A DNA stretch of 16,134 nt from NCBI GenBank assembly GCA_031295725.1, contig JAUMNV010000040.1, forward strand, positions 1 to 16,134, given 5' to 3'. The position numbers were made by a program, and so were the translations under genes. The notes beneath the pieces were generated by a model. It searched no databases. It was not told the origin of the DNA and saw only the letters and a program-made list of their open reading frames with translations. Position 1 is the stretch's first letter, and the number at the start of each line of letters is the position of its first letter. The stretch comes from Collinsella sp. GTDB taxonomy: Bacteria > Actinomycetota > Coriobacteriia > Coriobacteriales > Coriobacteriaceae. Below are positions 1-7,125 of this stretch, piece after piece.

Positions 1-563
1 GCTTTGCGCTCGTCGCGGATGCGGGCGCGGTCCATGGCCGCCTCGACAGCCGAGAAGCGGCAACCACAGTAGTTCTGCCGATACATGCCCAGCTCGCGCG
101 AACGGCGTGTCGCCTCGGGGTAATACGGACGAAAATCGCGAATCACCGGAGTGAGACCGCGGGCGGCAGCCAGACGCTCCAACACATCATTGCAGGTTTC
201 GAACAACTGATACGGCGAGACGGCGAGCGTCGTGCCCACAAACTCAAACCCGCGCTCCTGGGCCACGCGGCACGCCTCGGCCAAGCGCAGGGCATAGCAC
301 GCGCGACAGCGACGAGGCCGATCGGCACCCAGCGGTGCCACGCCGGTCTCCCAGTGATCGCGGTCCTCCCCTGCCTCGATGAGCTCGATGTCGCCATCGA
401 CACACCACCGGCGCAGCTCGTCCAAGCGGCGCTGCCATTCATCGCGCGGTTGAATATTGGGGTTGGTCCAGCAGATTGTGGGCTCAAACCCCTCCTCGCG
501 CAGCAGGCGAACCGGCTCAAGCGAGCATGGTGCACAGCACGCATGCAGCAACAACGACTTCAT
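1..563 (-). CDS. queH: Epoxyqueuosine reductase QueH (partial, C-terminus beyond window)
   Basis: QueH-type (former DUF208) enzyme, which reduces epoxyqueuosine to queuosine in tRNA, the last step of queuosine synthesis, using an iron-sulfur cluster. The 187 visible residues carry the expected cysteine pattern: HACCAPC near the N-terminus (Cys9, Cys10, Cys13), CRACYALRL at 86-94 and NYCGC at 164-168. TTLAVSPYQ at 111-119 is also typical of the family. The frame is still open at the left edge, so the stop is not seen, but little should be missing since the family is about 180-220 residues. Two in-frame ATGs exist, at 569 and 563. I chose 563 because the Shine-Dalgarno GGTGAGGAG (578-570) sits six bases before it and touches the other. 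That ribosome site overlaps the stop codon of the upstream zincin gene, which indicates translational coupling in a two-gene operon. Assignment is by motif and is strong. Confidence 0.9.
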   Translation of the reverse strand, partial: MKSLLLHACCAPCSLEPVRLLREEGFEPTICWTNPNIQPRDEWQRRLDELRRWCVDGDIELIEAGEDRDHWETGVAPLGADRPRRCRACYALRLAEACRVAQERGFEFVGTTLAVSPYQLFETCNDVLERLAAARGLTPVIRDFRPYYPEATRRSRELGMYRQNYCGCRFSAVEAAMDRARIRDERK

Positions 564-569
564 CGACAT

Positions 570-578
570 CTCCTCACC
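570..578 (-). promoter_or_regulatory. Ribosome binding site of queH overlapping the upstream stop
   Basis: GGTGAGGAG reads on the minus strand and contains the TGA stop of the DUF3267-type gene (576-574). It is six bases from the ATG at 563. It decides the queH start and suggests that ribosomes finishing the upstream gene re-initiate on queH. Confidence 0.6.
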
Positions 579-1140
579 CAAAAAAGCGCACGCCAAAGGA
601 CGTATCCTCGCAGGCGACAATGCGGCGGTCGCGCAAAATGGTCCGCACGTAATACCAGTCGCCTACACAGCCCGACAAATGCAAGCCGGCAGCCAGATAG
701 CACAGCAGCGGATAGCCCGAAAACGCAAACCCCAGGGCAAGCGTTGTCGTCACAACAACCGTCGGCGCCAGGCAAACCACCATGTACCGCCGGCGCGAAT
801 ACACAACGCCCTCGGCGCAGGCATAGATCATCGCCGTCTCGCGATTCGCCCCAAAGGTCACCTGCGCGCCCGCAGGCGCCAGCAGCTTAAAAAACACACC
901 GTGCACCAGCTCGTGCACGGCGAACGACGCCATTGAGATCGCAGCCAAGCCGACTATCCATCCCAAGACGGCCATCCAGCCGCCCGCGTCAGCCGCATCC
1001 AAGTCCGCAGGCCCGCCCAGCAGCATAAACACCGGCACCAGACACACGGCAAATGCGCCAAGCACGGCCATCCCCCACACAAAGCAGGCGTGCAGAAAAT
1101 CCTCGTCTTCAAACGCATGTATGTTGGAAATCTCATTCAT
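574..1140 (-). CDS. DUF3267-type putative membrane zinc metalloprotease
   Basis: A 188-residue integral membrane protein resembling the DUF3267 family of putative zincin peptidases. Hydrophobic segments are visible at about 20-42, 54-75, 119-140 and 143-160. The zinc-binding HELVH lies at 76-80 at the end of the second segment. A GDWY at 160-163 in the last helix could supply a further metal-side residue, but that is a guess. The substrate is unknown. It is the first gene of an operon with queH, its stop lying inside the queH ribosome site. No convincing Shine-Dalgarno precedes the ATG. A TATCCT hexamer (1154-1149) lies eight bases upstream of it, so the mRNA may be leaderless or nearly so. 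Family assignment rests on the HExxH motif, length and membrane topology; the peptidase function is inferred. Confidence 0.7.
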   Translation of the reverse strand: MNEISNIHAFEDEDFLHACFVWGMAVLGAFAVCLVPVFMLLGGPADLDAADAGGWMAVLGWIVGLAAISMASFAVHELVHGVFFKLLAPAGAQVTFGANRETAMIYACAEGVVYSRRRYMVVCLAPTVVVTTTLALGFAFSGYPLLCYLAAGLHLSGCVGDWYYVRTILRDRRIVACEDTSFGVRFFG

Positions 1141-1182
1141 AGCATCTTAGGATAGCGCCCCTGCCACGTACCCGTCCGCATG

Positions 1183-1191
1183 TGCGATAAT
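1183..1191 (+). promoter_or_regulatory. Candidate extended -10 promoter of the MetRS-like gene
   Basis: TGCGATAAT matches an extended -10 element (TG, one base, then GATAAT). It would start transcription near 1198, giving a leader of about 75 bases. The same 11-mer TGTGCGATAAT recurs in the degV promoter region on the other strand. No good -35 hexamer is seen. Confidence 0.4.
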
Positions 1192-1272
1192 GTCGAACGA
1201 TATGCACGAATTGACCACCGCGTCGCCAGGCCTTGTGCCCGGCCGCGCTCTCACCATATGCGAAGGAGTCCC

Positions 1273-3423
1273 ATGGCATCCAAATACTCCATGAACGACC
1301 GTCCCAGCTGGCCTCGCCGCGCCATCGTTACCGCCGGCGAGCCCTACGGCAACAAGGGCCTTCACTTTGGCCACGTCGGTGGCGTCTTTGTCCCGGCCGA
1401 CTTCTTCGCCCGCTTCCTGCGCGACCGTCTGGGCCGCGAGAACGTCATCTTCACCTCGGGCACCGACTGCTATGGCTCGCCCATCATGGAGAGCTACCGC
1501 AAGCTCAAGGAGAACGAGGGCTACGACAAGTCCATCGCCGAGTATGTCGAGTCCAATCACTCCCGCCAGGCCGCGACCCTCAACAACTACAACATCAGCT
1601 GCGATATCTACGGCGGCTCGGGCCTTGAGCCGGCCGCGCAGATTCACAACGAGGTGACCGCCGAGATTATCAAGCGCCTGCACGAGCAGGGCACCATCTC
1701 CAAGCGCTCCACGCTGCAGTTCTACGATGCCAAGGCCGGCACGTTCCTCAACGGCCGTCAGGTAATCGGCCGCTGCCCCATCCAGGGCTGCAAGTCCGAG
1801 AAGGCTTATGCCGACGAGTGCGACCTGGGTCACCAGTTTGAGCCCGAGGAGCTCATCGCGCCCAAAAGCCAGCTCACCGGCGAGGTGCCCGAGCTGCGGC
1901 CGGTAGACAACCTCTACTTCGACCTGCCGGCCTACCTCGACTTTATGAAGACCTATACCGCCAAGCTCGCCCAGAACCCGCAGGTTCGTTCCGTGGTCTC
2001 CAAGACTATGGAGGAGTGGCTGCTGCCGGCTCAGCTCTATATCCAGAACAAGTTCCGCGAGGCCTTCGATGCCGTCGAGGATCAGCTTCCCGAGCACACC
2101 GTGCTGGAGCCCGAGGGCAACAAGAGCAGCTTTACCGTCACCTTCCCCAGCTGGAAGGAGCGCGACGACGCCCACGCGGTGCTCGCCAACGGCGGCGTGC
2201 GCTTCCGCAGCGGCAAGGCGCTCGTGCCCTTCCGCATCACCGGTAACATCGGCTGGGGCGTTCCGGTGCCCGAGGTCGATGGCGTCTCCGACGTCACCTG
2301 CTGGTGCTGGCCCGAGAGCCTGTGGGCGCCCATCAGCTATACGCGTACCGTGCTCGCGCGCGATGCCAAGGCCGCCGGCGTGACCGAGGGTGTCGCCGCC
2401 CAGGATGCCGCCCTCATGGGCGAGCCCGCTGCCGACTCCACGCAGGTCCCCGCGCCCACCTACCAGCACAGCTCGCTCGACTGGCGCGACTGGTGGTGCT
2501 CGGACGACGCACAGATCTACCAGTTCATCGGTCAGGACAACATCTATTTCTACTGCATCGCTCAGACAGCCATGTGGGAGGCCCTGGGTTGGGACCTTAC
2601 GCAGAGCACCGTCAGCGCCTGCTATCACCTGCTCTACATGGGCAAAAAAGCCAGCTCGTCCTCGCAGACGCCTCCCCCGCCGGCAGACGACCTGCTCAAC
2701 CACTACACCTGCGAGCAGATGCGCGCGCACTGGCTGTCGCTCGGCCTGTCCGAGAAGCCGGTAAGCTTTAGCCCCAAGGCATATGACACGCGCGTGACCG
2801 GCAAGGACAAGGACGGCAACGAGGTGCGCGCCTGCGACGACAAGCGCGTTATCGACCCGGCCCTTAAGGAGAGCGCGCTGCTGACCGGCGTGTTCAACCG
2901 TCTGGCCCGCAGCTGCTTCTACGGCGTCGCCGTCAAGGAGGGCGACGAGAGCCCCTACCGCAACGGCTGCATCCCCGCCGGTGCTGCCTCCACCACCGTG
3001 GTCGAAGCCGCCGAGCAGGCAGCCCTCGCCTTTGAGCAGGCCATGTACAAGTTCGAGACGCACCGCGCACTCGCCGTGTGCGACGACTACCTGCGTGCCG
3101 CCAACAAGCGCTGGAGCGATGCCTCCAAGGCCGCCAACAAGCTCGAGGGCGAGCCGGCAAACGCCGCCATGACGCAGGCCCTCGTCGACGCCTTTACCGA
3201 ACTGCGCGTGGCGACCGTGCTTATGCACGGCATCGTCCCGGCCGGCTGCGAGCTCATCTGCGAGTACTTCGACGTCGATCCGGTCGCCTTCTTTAGCTGG
3301 GATAACATCTTTGCCTCCACGGACGAGTTTGTGGAGAGCCTGGGCGAGAAGCCCGGCGAGCACCGCGTAAAGCCGCTGCCCCCGCGCTTCGACTTCTTCA
3401 GCAAGCACGAGAGCCAGTACTAA
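1273..3423 (+). CDS. MetRS-like class I aminoacyl-tRNA synthetase with divergent signature motifs
   Basis: A 716-residue class I tRNA ligase of the methionyl type, expected to activate an amino acid (methionine by homology) and load it on tRNA. The Rossmann part shows the HIGH-type motif HFGH at 31-34. A zinc-knuckle insertion has Cys168, Cys173, Cys183 and His187, followed by a MetRS-like ELIAPKS. WGVPVPE is at 328-334. The KMSKS position reads KKASSS (458-463). The C-terminal helical anticodon domain includes NKRW at 611-614, comparable to the tryptophan region of MetRS. Relative to common MetRS there is an extra stretch at about 258-320, and the catalytic KMSKS loop lacks both the methionine and the second lysine. 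The start at 1273 is chosen for the strong Shine-Dalgarno GAAGGAG (1262-1268); the frame stays open further upstream. A methyltransferase gene follows 40 bases later. It may be the housekeeping MetRS of this lineage or a specialised paralogue; the window alone cannot tell. Confidence 0.8.
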   Translation: MASKYSMNDRPSWPRRAIVTAGEPYGNKGLHFGHVGGVFVPADFFARFLRDRLGRENVIFTSGTDCYGSPIMESYRKLKENEGYDKSIAEYVESNHSRQAATLNNYNISCDIYGGSGLEPAAQIHNEVTAEIIKRLHEQGTISKRSTLQFYDAKAGTFLNGRQVIGRCPIQGCKSEKAYADECDLGHQFEPEELIAPKSQLTGEVPELRPVDNLYFDLPAYLDFMKTYTAKLAQNPQVRSVVSKTMEEWLLPAQLYIQNKFREAFDAVEDQLPEHTVLEPEGNKSSFTVTFPSWKERDDAHAVLANGGVRFRSGKALVPFRITGNIGWGVPVPEVDGVSDVTCWCWPESLWAPISYTRTVLARDAKAAGVTEGVAAQDAALMGEPAADSTQVPAPTYQHSSLDWRDWWCSDDAQIYQFIGQDNIYFYCIAQTAMWEALGWDLTQSTVSACYHLLYMGKKASSSSQTPPPPADDLLNHYTCEQMRAHWLSLGLSEKPVSFSPKAYDTRVTGKDKDGNEVRACDDKRVIDPALKESALLTGVFNRLARSCFYGVAVKEGDESPYRNGCIPAGAASTTVVEAAEQAALAFEQAMYKFETHRALAVCDDYLRAANKRWSDASKAANKLEGEPANAAMTQALVDAFTELRVATVLMHGIVPAGCELICEYFDVDPVAFFSWDNIFASTDEFVESLGEKPGEHRVKPLPPRFDFFSKHESQY

Positions 3424-3463
3424 AACAACACTCGACATGTAATGGAATGGGAAGGAAAGACGG

Positions 3464-4567
3464 ATGTCCAAGCCGCGTCGTCGTAAGCAGAAAAAGCAGG
3501 TTAAGCCCGAGCTCAAGCTTAGGCAGTTTGCTGCCACCGAGCTTTCCGACCAGCTTGCCGCCCAACACTCCGCCGCCGACCTGCCGCGCTTTATGGTCGA
3601 CACGGTTGCCGGCGCCTATGCCCCCACCGATGCCGAGCTCATGATCGAAGGCTTTGGCGCCGCGGCCACACGCCCGGTCACGCTGCGCGCCAACACGCTC
3701 AAGGCGACCGCCGAGGACATCGCTGCGGCGCTCGGTGCCGCCGGCATCGCCCACAACCCCGTCGCCTGGTACCCAGACGCCTTTATCCTGCCCGAGGCCC
3801 AGGTTTCCGACCTGTGGGATCTCGACATCTACCGCGACGGCAAAATCTATCTGCAGAGCCTGTCGTCCATGATGCCGCCGTTGGTCCTGGGCGCTCAGGC
3901 CGGCGAGGACATCCTGGACATGTGCGCGGCCCCTGGTGGCAAGACGACGCAGATCGCCGCCCTCACCCAGGGTCAGGCTCATCTCACGGCCTGCGAGATG
4001 AGCATTCCCCGCGCCGAAAAGCTTGAGTCCAACCTCCACCGCCAGGGCGCCAAAAACGTGCCCGTCATGCGTATCGACGCACGCGAGCTCGACGAATTCT
4101 TCCGCTTTGACCGCATCCTGCTCGACGCCCCCTGCACCGGCACGGGCACCGTCATCAACGGCAACGAAAAGAGCCTGCGCGGCCTGACCGAGCAGCTGCT
4201 TGGCAAGTGTGCCCGCTCGCAGCGCGCACTTCTGGACCGCGCCATGGGCGCCCTCAAGCCGGGCGGCACGCTCGTCTATTCCACCTGTTCGATTATGCCG
4301 CAGGAAAACGAGGACGCCCTGCAAGAGGCCCTCGACAAGCACATGGACTGCGAGCTCATCCCCCTCGACGGCACGCCGAGCGAAAGCGAAGCACGCCGCG
4401 CCCAGGAAGCCGGTGAGGAACCGCGCGTCGAGTCCAACGCTCTCACCGAGGCAATCACCGCGGGCCAGGTATCGGCCGTCACCAACGGCATGCCCGGCAC
4501 GCTCACCATTCCGCCTAGCCGCGACTTTGAGGGCTTCTACATTGCCCTGATCCGAAAACGCAGCTAG
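3464..4567 (+). CDS. RsmB/RsmF-type (NOL1/NOP2/Sun) RNA m5C methyltransferase
   Basis: A 367-residue SAM-dependent cytosine-5 RNA methyltransferase, probably acting on 16S rRNA. The SAM-binding motif DMCAAPGGKTTQIA lies at 152-165. Motif IV is DAPCTGTG (221-228, Cys224). Motif VI is YSTCSIMPQENE (272-283), whose Cys275 would be the catalytic nucleophile. A basic N-terminal tail (RRRKQKKQVK) and a short N-terminal helical domain precede the catalytic core. There is no NusB-like RNA-binding domain as in RsmB, and the C-terminus is shorter than in long RsmF proteins. The Shine-Dalgarno AAGGA sits seven bases before the ATG. The gene begins 40 bases after the MetRS-like gene with no terminator between, so the two are probably co-transcribed. 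The class is certain; the exact target base is not. Confidence 0.85.
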   Translation: MSKPRRRKQKKQVKPELKLRQFAATELSDQLAAQHSAADLPRFMVDTVAGAYAPTDAELMIEGFGAAATRPVTLRANTLKATAEDIAAALGAAGIAHNPVAWYPDAFILPEAQVSDLWDLDIYRDGKIYLQSLSSMMPPLVLGAQAGEDILDMCAAPGGKTTQIAALTQGQAHLTACEMSIPRAEKLESNLHRQGAKNVPVMRIDARELDEFFRFDRILLDAPCTGTGTVINGNEKSLRGLTEQLLGKCARSQRALLDRAMGALKPGGTLVYSTCSIMPQENEDALQEALDKHMDCELIPLDGTPSESEARRAQEAGEEPRVESNALTEAITAGQVSAVTNGMPGTLTIPPSRDFEGFYIALIRKRS

Positions 4568-4591
4568 CGCACGGATCCAAAACTCAACAAG

Positions 4592-4762
4592 CTATCTCTG
4601 TGCGCGTTTGCCCTGCTGGTCGCGATGCTGTTTAAGCATCGCGCGCTCCTTGCGTTCGGCCCTTTTGCCCTTAATGGCCGTGACCACAAAGTAGATGACC
4701 GCGGCGGCAACGATTGCGGCCACACACAGGCCGATCGAGCCAAACATTGCTGTCAATTCCAT
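4592..4762 (-). CDS. 56-residue single-pass membrane microprotein
   Basis: A short gene read directly from the gap between the methyltransferase and the TIM-barrel gene. It encodes 56 residues: an N-terminal hydrophobic helix (about residues 6-30, IGLCVAAIVAAAVIYFVV) followed by a strongly basic, hydrophilic tail rich in Lys, Arg and Gln (31-56). It has a good Shine-Dalgarno, AGAGGTG, seven bases before the ATG, and a possible extended -10 (TGC plus TATCTT, 4803-4795) about 30 bases upstream. It ends 25 bases from the converging methyltransferase gene. I do not recognise the family and assign no function. The topology would put a positively charged tail in the cytoplasm. The ribosome site and coherent topology support it as a real gene. 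Confidence 0.6.
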   Translation of the reverse strand: MELTAMFGSIGLCVAAIVAAAVIYFVVTAIKGKRAERKERAMLKQHRDQQGKRAQR

Positions 4763-4953
4763 ACCGCGTCACCTCTCTTTTAAACGGGGCTTTCAAGATA
4801 GCACCTCGATACCCGCCACCACAGCTCCTTCACGTTCGCCGGCCCTTCGGTCTAACGGATGGCGCGGCGGGGAAAAATCAACTCGTCAAACGATTTAGCA
4901 TTCGCAATTCCGGCTGCATCGCGCCGGCCATCATCACATAGAATCGAGCCTCC
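4763..4953. other. Divergent intergenic region between microprotein and TIM-barrel gene
   Basis: No further gene is seen here. On the minus strand, TGC plus TATCTT (4803-4795) is a candidate extended -10 for the microprotein. On the plus strand, TAGAAT (4939-4944) lies nine bases before the ATG at 4954, which would give a nearly leaderless mRNA and fits the lack of a Shine-Dalgarno there. Neither has a clear -35. Confidence 0.3.
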
Positions 4954-6045
4954 ATGGATACCCTCAACGATCTAAATGAGCGCGTCGACGCCTTTGTCGG
5001 CACCAGCTCCTTCGATACGCCCGCCGCGACCGACGATCAAGCCCCCATCGATGTGCCCGCCGAGGTTCACGAAGACGTCGTCGCCTCGGTCGACTTCTCC
5101 GAGGTTGAGCTTGCAGACGAATTTACCGAGCCCCAGGTGGCCGTAACCCCCAACGGCCTTTTGCCCATGGAGCCGCTGCCCATCGACGGACGCCTGCGCA
5201 AGGCGGCCCTCCGTATGCCCGATGAGATCGAGGAGGCCAGCGGCTTTACGCTCTTCGGCCGACGCATCAAGTCGCTCATTTACACCACCGACGTCGCGGT
5301 TATCCGCAACTCCAACGCCGATGCCGTCTTTGCGGTCTACCCTTTCACGCCGCAGCCCGCCATTACGCAAGCGCTGCTGACCGTCGCCGAGTGCCCGGTC
5401 TTCGTAGGCGTGGGCGGCGGAACTACGACCGGTAAGCGCTCCGTGCAGATGGCAGCCGTCTCCGAGATGCAGGGCGCGGCGGGCTGCGTGGTCAACTCCC
5501 CCGCTACTGCCGAGATGGTCGAGCACATCACCAACATCGCCGACATCCCCGTCATCGCCACGGTCGTTCGCTGCGACGACGATGCCCACGCCAAGGTGCG
5601 CGCTGGAGCCAAGATTCTCAACATCGCCGCCGGCAAGAACACGCCCCAGGTCCTACGCGAGCTGCGCGAGCACTATCCCAACCTGCCGCTTATCGCGCCG
5701 GGCGGCAAGACGCCCGAGAGCATTCGCGAGACCATCGCCGCCGGCGCCAACGCCATCATCTGGACGCCGCCTTCGGCCCAGCAGCTACAGACCGACATGA
5801 TGCAGCGTTATCGCAAGATGAAGGAAGACGCCACACCTGTCATCTCGCGCGACGATGTGCCCATTATCGACCAGGTCGCCGCCGCCGAGGTCAGCCAGGT
5901 CGAGAACATGAATCCCGACGTGCCGATTCCCGACGAAGTCATCGAGCGCGTCGCTTCGATCCACGAGCGCGTCGAAGAGCATCGCGCCAACCGCGGCCTC
6001 AAGCCGTCACTGCACGGCTTCTTCTTCCGCGGAAAGAAACGCTAA
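4954..6045 (+). CDS. Uncharacterised TIM-barrel protein (KDPG-aldolase-like fold) with acidic N-terminal extension
   Basis: A 363-residue protein. Residues about 95-285 look like a small beta/alpha barrel: TTDVAVIRNSNADAVFAVYPF, then VFVGVGGGTTTGKR (149-162), IPVIATVV, a GAKILNIAAGKNT strand-loop (218-230), LIAPGGKT (246-253) and AGANAIIWTPP (263-273). The late glycine-rich loops resemble phosphate-binding loops of KDPG-aldolase and other phosphate-binding barrels. Related Gram-positive proteins are usually just labelled 'hydrolase' without evidence; I give no reaction. The first about 75 residues are acidic, probably disordered, and not part of the barrel. Residues about 290-363 form a charged helical tail ending in a basic patch (FFFRGKKR). 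There is no Shine-Dalgarno before 4954. Met88 is an alternative start near where the conserved part begins, but the open frame is continuous. A terminator follows directly. Confidence 0.65.
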   Translation: MDTLNDLNERVDAFVGTSSFDTPAATDDQAPIDVPAEVHEDVVASVDFSEVELADEFTEPQVAVTPNGLLPMEPLPIDGRLRKAALRMPDEIEEASGFTLFGRRIKSLIYTTDVAVIRNSNADAVFAVYPFTPQPAITQALLTVAECPVFVGVGGGTTTGKRSVQMAAVSEMQGAAGCVVNSPATAEMVEHITNIADIPVIATVVRCDDDAHAKVRAGAKILNIAAGKNTPQVLRELREHYPNLPLIAPGGKTPESIRETIAAGANAIIWTPPSAQQLQTDMMQRYRKMKEDATPVISRDDVPIIDQVAAAEVSQVENMNPDVPIPDEVIERVASIHERVEEHRANRGLKPSLHGFFFRGKKR

Positions 6046-6057
6046 TCGTAACAGCAA

Positions 6058-6090
6058 GGCCCGCCCCACAAACGTGAGGCGGGCCGTTTT
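6058..6090 (+). terminator. Rho-independent terminator after the TIM-barrel gene
   Basis: A perfect eight-pair stem, GGCCCGCC (6058-6065) with GGCGGGCC (6078-6085), and a 12-base loop are followed by GTTTTCGTTT. It lies between converging genes, so it may also stop degV transcription from the other side, though the U-run on that strand is poor. Confidence 0.75.
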
Positions 6091-6126
6091 CGTTTGAGCA
6101 ATCATGCAGCGACGTGATGGGGCAAA

Positions 6127-7017
6127 TTAATCCACGCGCTTGTCGCCCATAAAGAAGAGCGCCACCGTACCAGGTCCGGTATGCGAGCCAATCAGAGTAC
6201 CGATGTCATTGATCTCAATCTTGCCTTTAAGCTGCGGAACCTGTTCCTCAATCAGCGCCGCAACTGCCTCGGCATCCTCGCGGCACGCCGACTGCGACAT
6301 GATGCACTTACCCGAATAATCCGCACCGTCCTGTACGTGTGCCATCATGGTCTTAGCCATCTCGGAAATCGCGCGCTTCTTAGTGCGAATCTTCTCACGT
6401 GGCGACAGCTTACCTTCGCAATCGACCGTCATAAGCGGGCAAATCTTAAGCGCCGTGCCGATGATCGCGCTCGCGGCCGAAATGCGACCGCCGCGCAGGT
6501 AGCTCGACAGATCGGTCGAGAAGAACCAGTGGTGCAGGTTGAGCTTGTGCTCCTCGATCCAGGCAGCCGTCTCGTCGAGTGAAGCCCCGCTATCGCGCAC
6601 ATCGGCGGCATATTCCAACAACAGGCCAAAGCCCGAAGACGCCGCCAGCGAATCGATGACGCGCACCTTGCCGCCCTCGGGATAGCGATCCGCAAGCATC
6701 TGCGCCGCGACGCAGGCCGATCCATACGTGCCCGAAATACCCGACGACAACGTCAGGTGCAGCACGTCTTTACCCTCGGCAACAAACGGCTCCCAAAACT
6801 CCTCGTACTCACCCACGCTCACCTGAGACGTCTTGGGCATGGCGCCCGCGGCAATCTGGGCAAAAAACTCGTCCGGCGTAATCGACTGATACAGATCGTC
6901 CGTATAGACAACATCGTCGATCTCGTAATGAAAACACACGACAGGGATATTGCGCGACGCAAAGAACTCACGGGTTCGATCGGCGGCGGATTCACAGGTC
7001 AGGACAAAATCACTCAT
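6127..7017 (-). CDS. DegV family fatty-acid-binding protein (FakB-type)
   Basis: A 296-residue DegV protein. Members with known roles (FakB) bind one fatty acid and present it to the kinase FakA for phosphorylation and phospholipid synthesis; no fakA lies in this window. Typical family features are the N-terminal FVLTCESAAD strand, KTSQVS (62-67), LSSGISGTYGSA (90-101), IDSLAASSGFG (121-131), SSYLRGGRIS (171-180) and the C-terminal GSHTGPGTVALFF (277-289). The frame starts six codons earlier, at 7035. I chose 7017 because AAGGAG (7029-7024) lies six bases before it and because it begins right at the conserved first strand. A candidate extended -10 sits at 7054-7046. The length is normal and no key motif is missing. 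Confidence 0.88.
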   Translation of the reverse strand: MSDFVLTCESAADRTREFFASRNIPVVCFHYEIDDVVYTDDLYQSITPDEFFAQIAAGAMPKTSQVSVGEYEEFWEPFVAEGKDVLHLTLSSGISGTYGSACVAAQMLADRYPEGGKVRVIDSLAASSGFGLLLEYAADVRDSGASLDETAAWIEEHKLNLHHWFFSTDLSSYLRGGRISAASAIIGTALKICPLMTVDCEGKLSPREKIRTKKRAISEMAKTMMAHVQDGADYSGKCIMSQSACREDAEAVAALIEEQVPQLKGKIEINDIGTLIGSHTGPGTVALFFMGDKRVD

Positions 7018-7045
7018 ATGAGGCTCCTTACTCATTGCTGCGCAA

Positions 7046-7054
7046 ATTATCGCA
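7046..7054 (-). promoter_or_regulatory. Candidate extended -10 promoter of degV
   Basis: On the minus strand TGCGATAAT is an extended -10 element about 28 bases before the degV start codon. It sits in the same 11-base sequence (TGTGCGATAAT) as the candidate promoter of the MetRS-like gene. The large inverted repeat at 7071-7125 lies just upstream of it. Confidence 0.45.
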
Positions 7055-7070
7055 CAGTGAGCCTACATGC

Positions 7071-7125
7071 GGTACATATGTCCACTATTTACCAAATCGA
7101 ACCAAAAATAGTGAACATCTTTACC
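7071..7125. repeat. 20-bp imperfect inverted repeat between degV and fbp
   Basis: Arms 7071-7090 and 7106-7125 are reverse complements at 17 of 20 positions. Each contains a perfect AAATAGTG block followed by ACAT and ending in TACC, and a 15-base A-rich spacer separates them. No U-run follows on either strand, so it does not look like a terminator. It fits a binding site for a dimeric regulator or a hairpin in a leader. Confidence 0.6.

Noticed and set aside
1147..3603. An 818-codon open frame on the minus strand opposite the MetRS-like gene
   Set aside because: It is the complement of a high-GC coding frame, gives a Gly/Val/Ala/Leu-rich product with no domain pattern, and overlaps a gene with clear motifs and ribosome site.
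3398..4342. A 314-codon minus-strand frame opposite the RNA methyltransferase
   Set aside because: Shadow of a gene with complete catalytic motifs on the plus strand.
4567..4605. GCGCAC/GTGCGC inverted repeat after the methyltransferase gene
   Set aside because: Only six pairs with a 27-base loop and no proper U-run; too weak to call a terminator.
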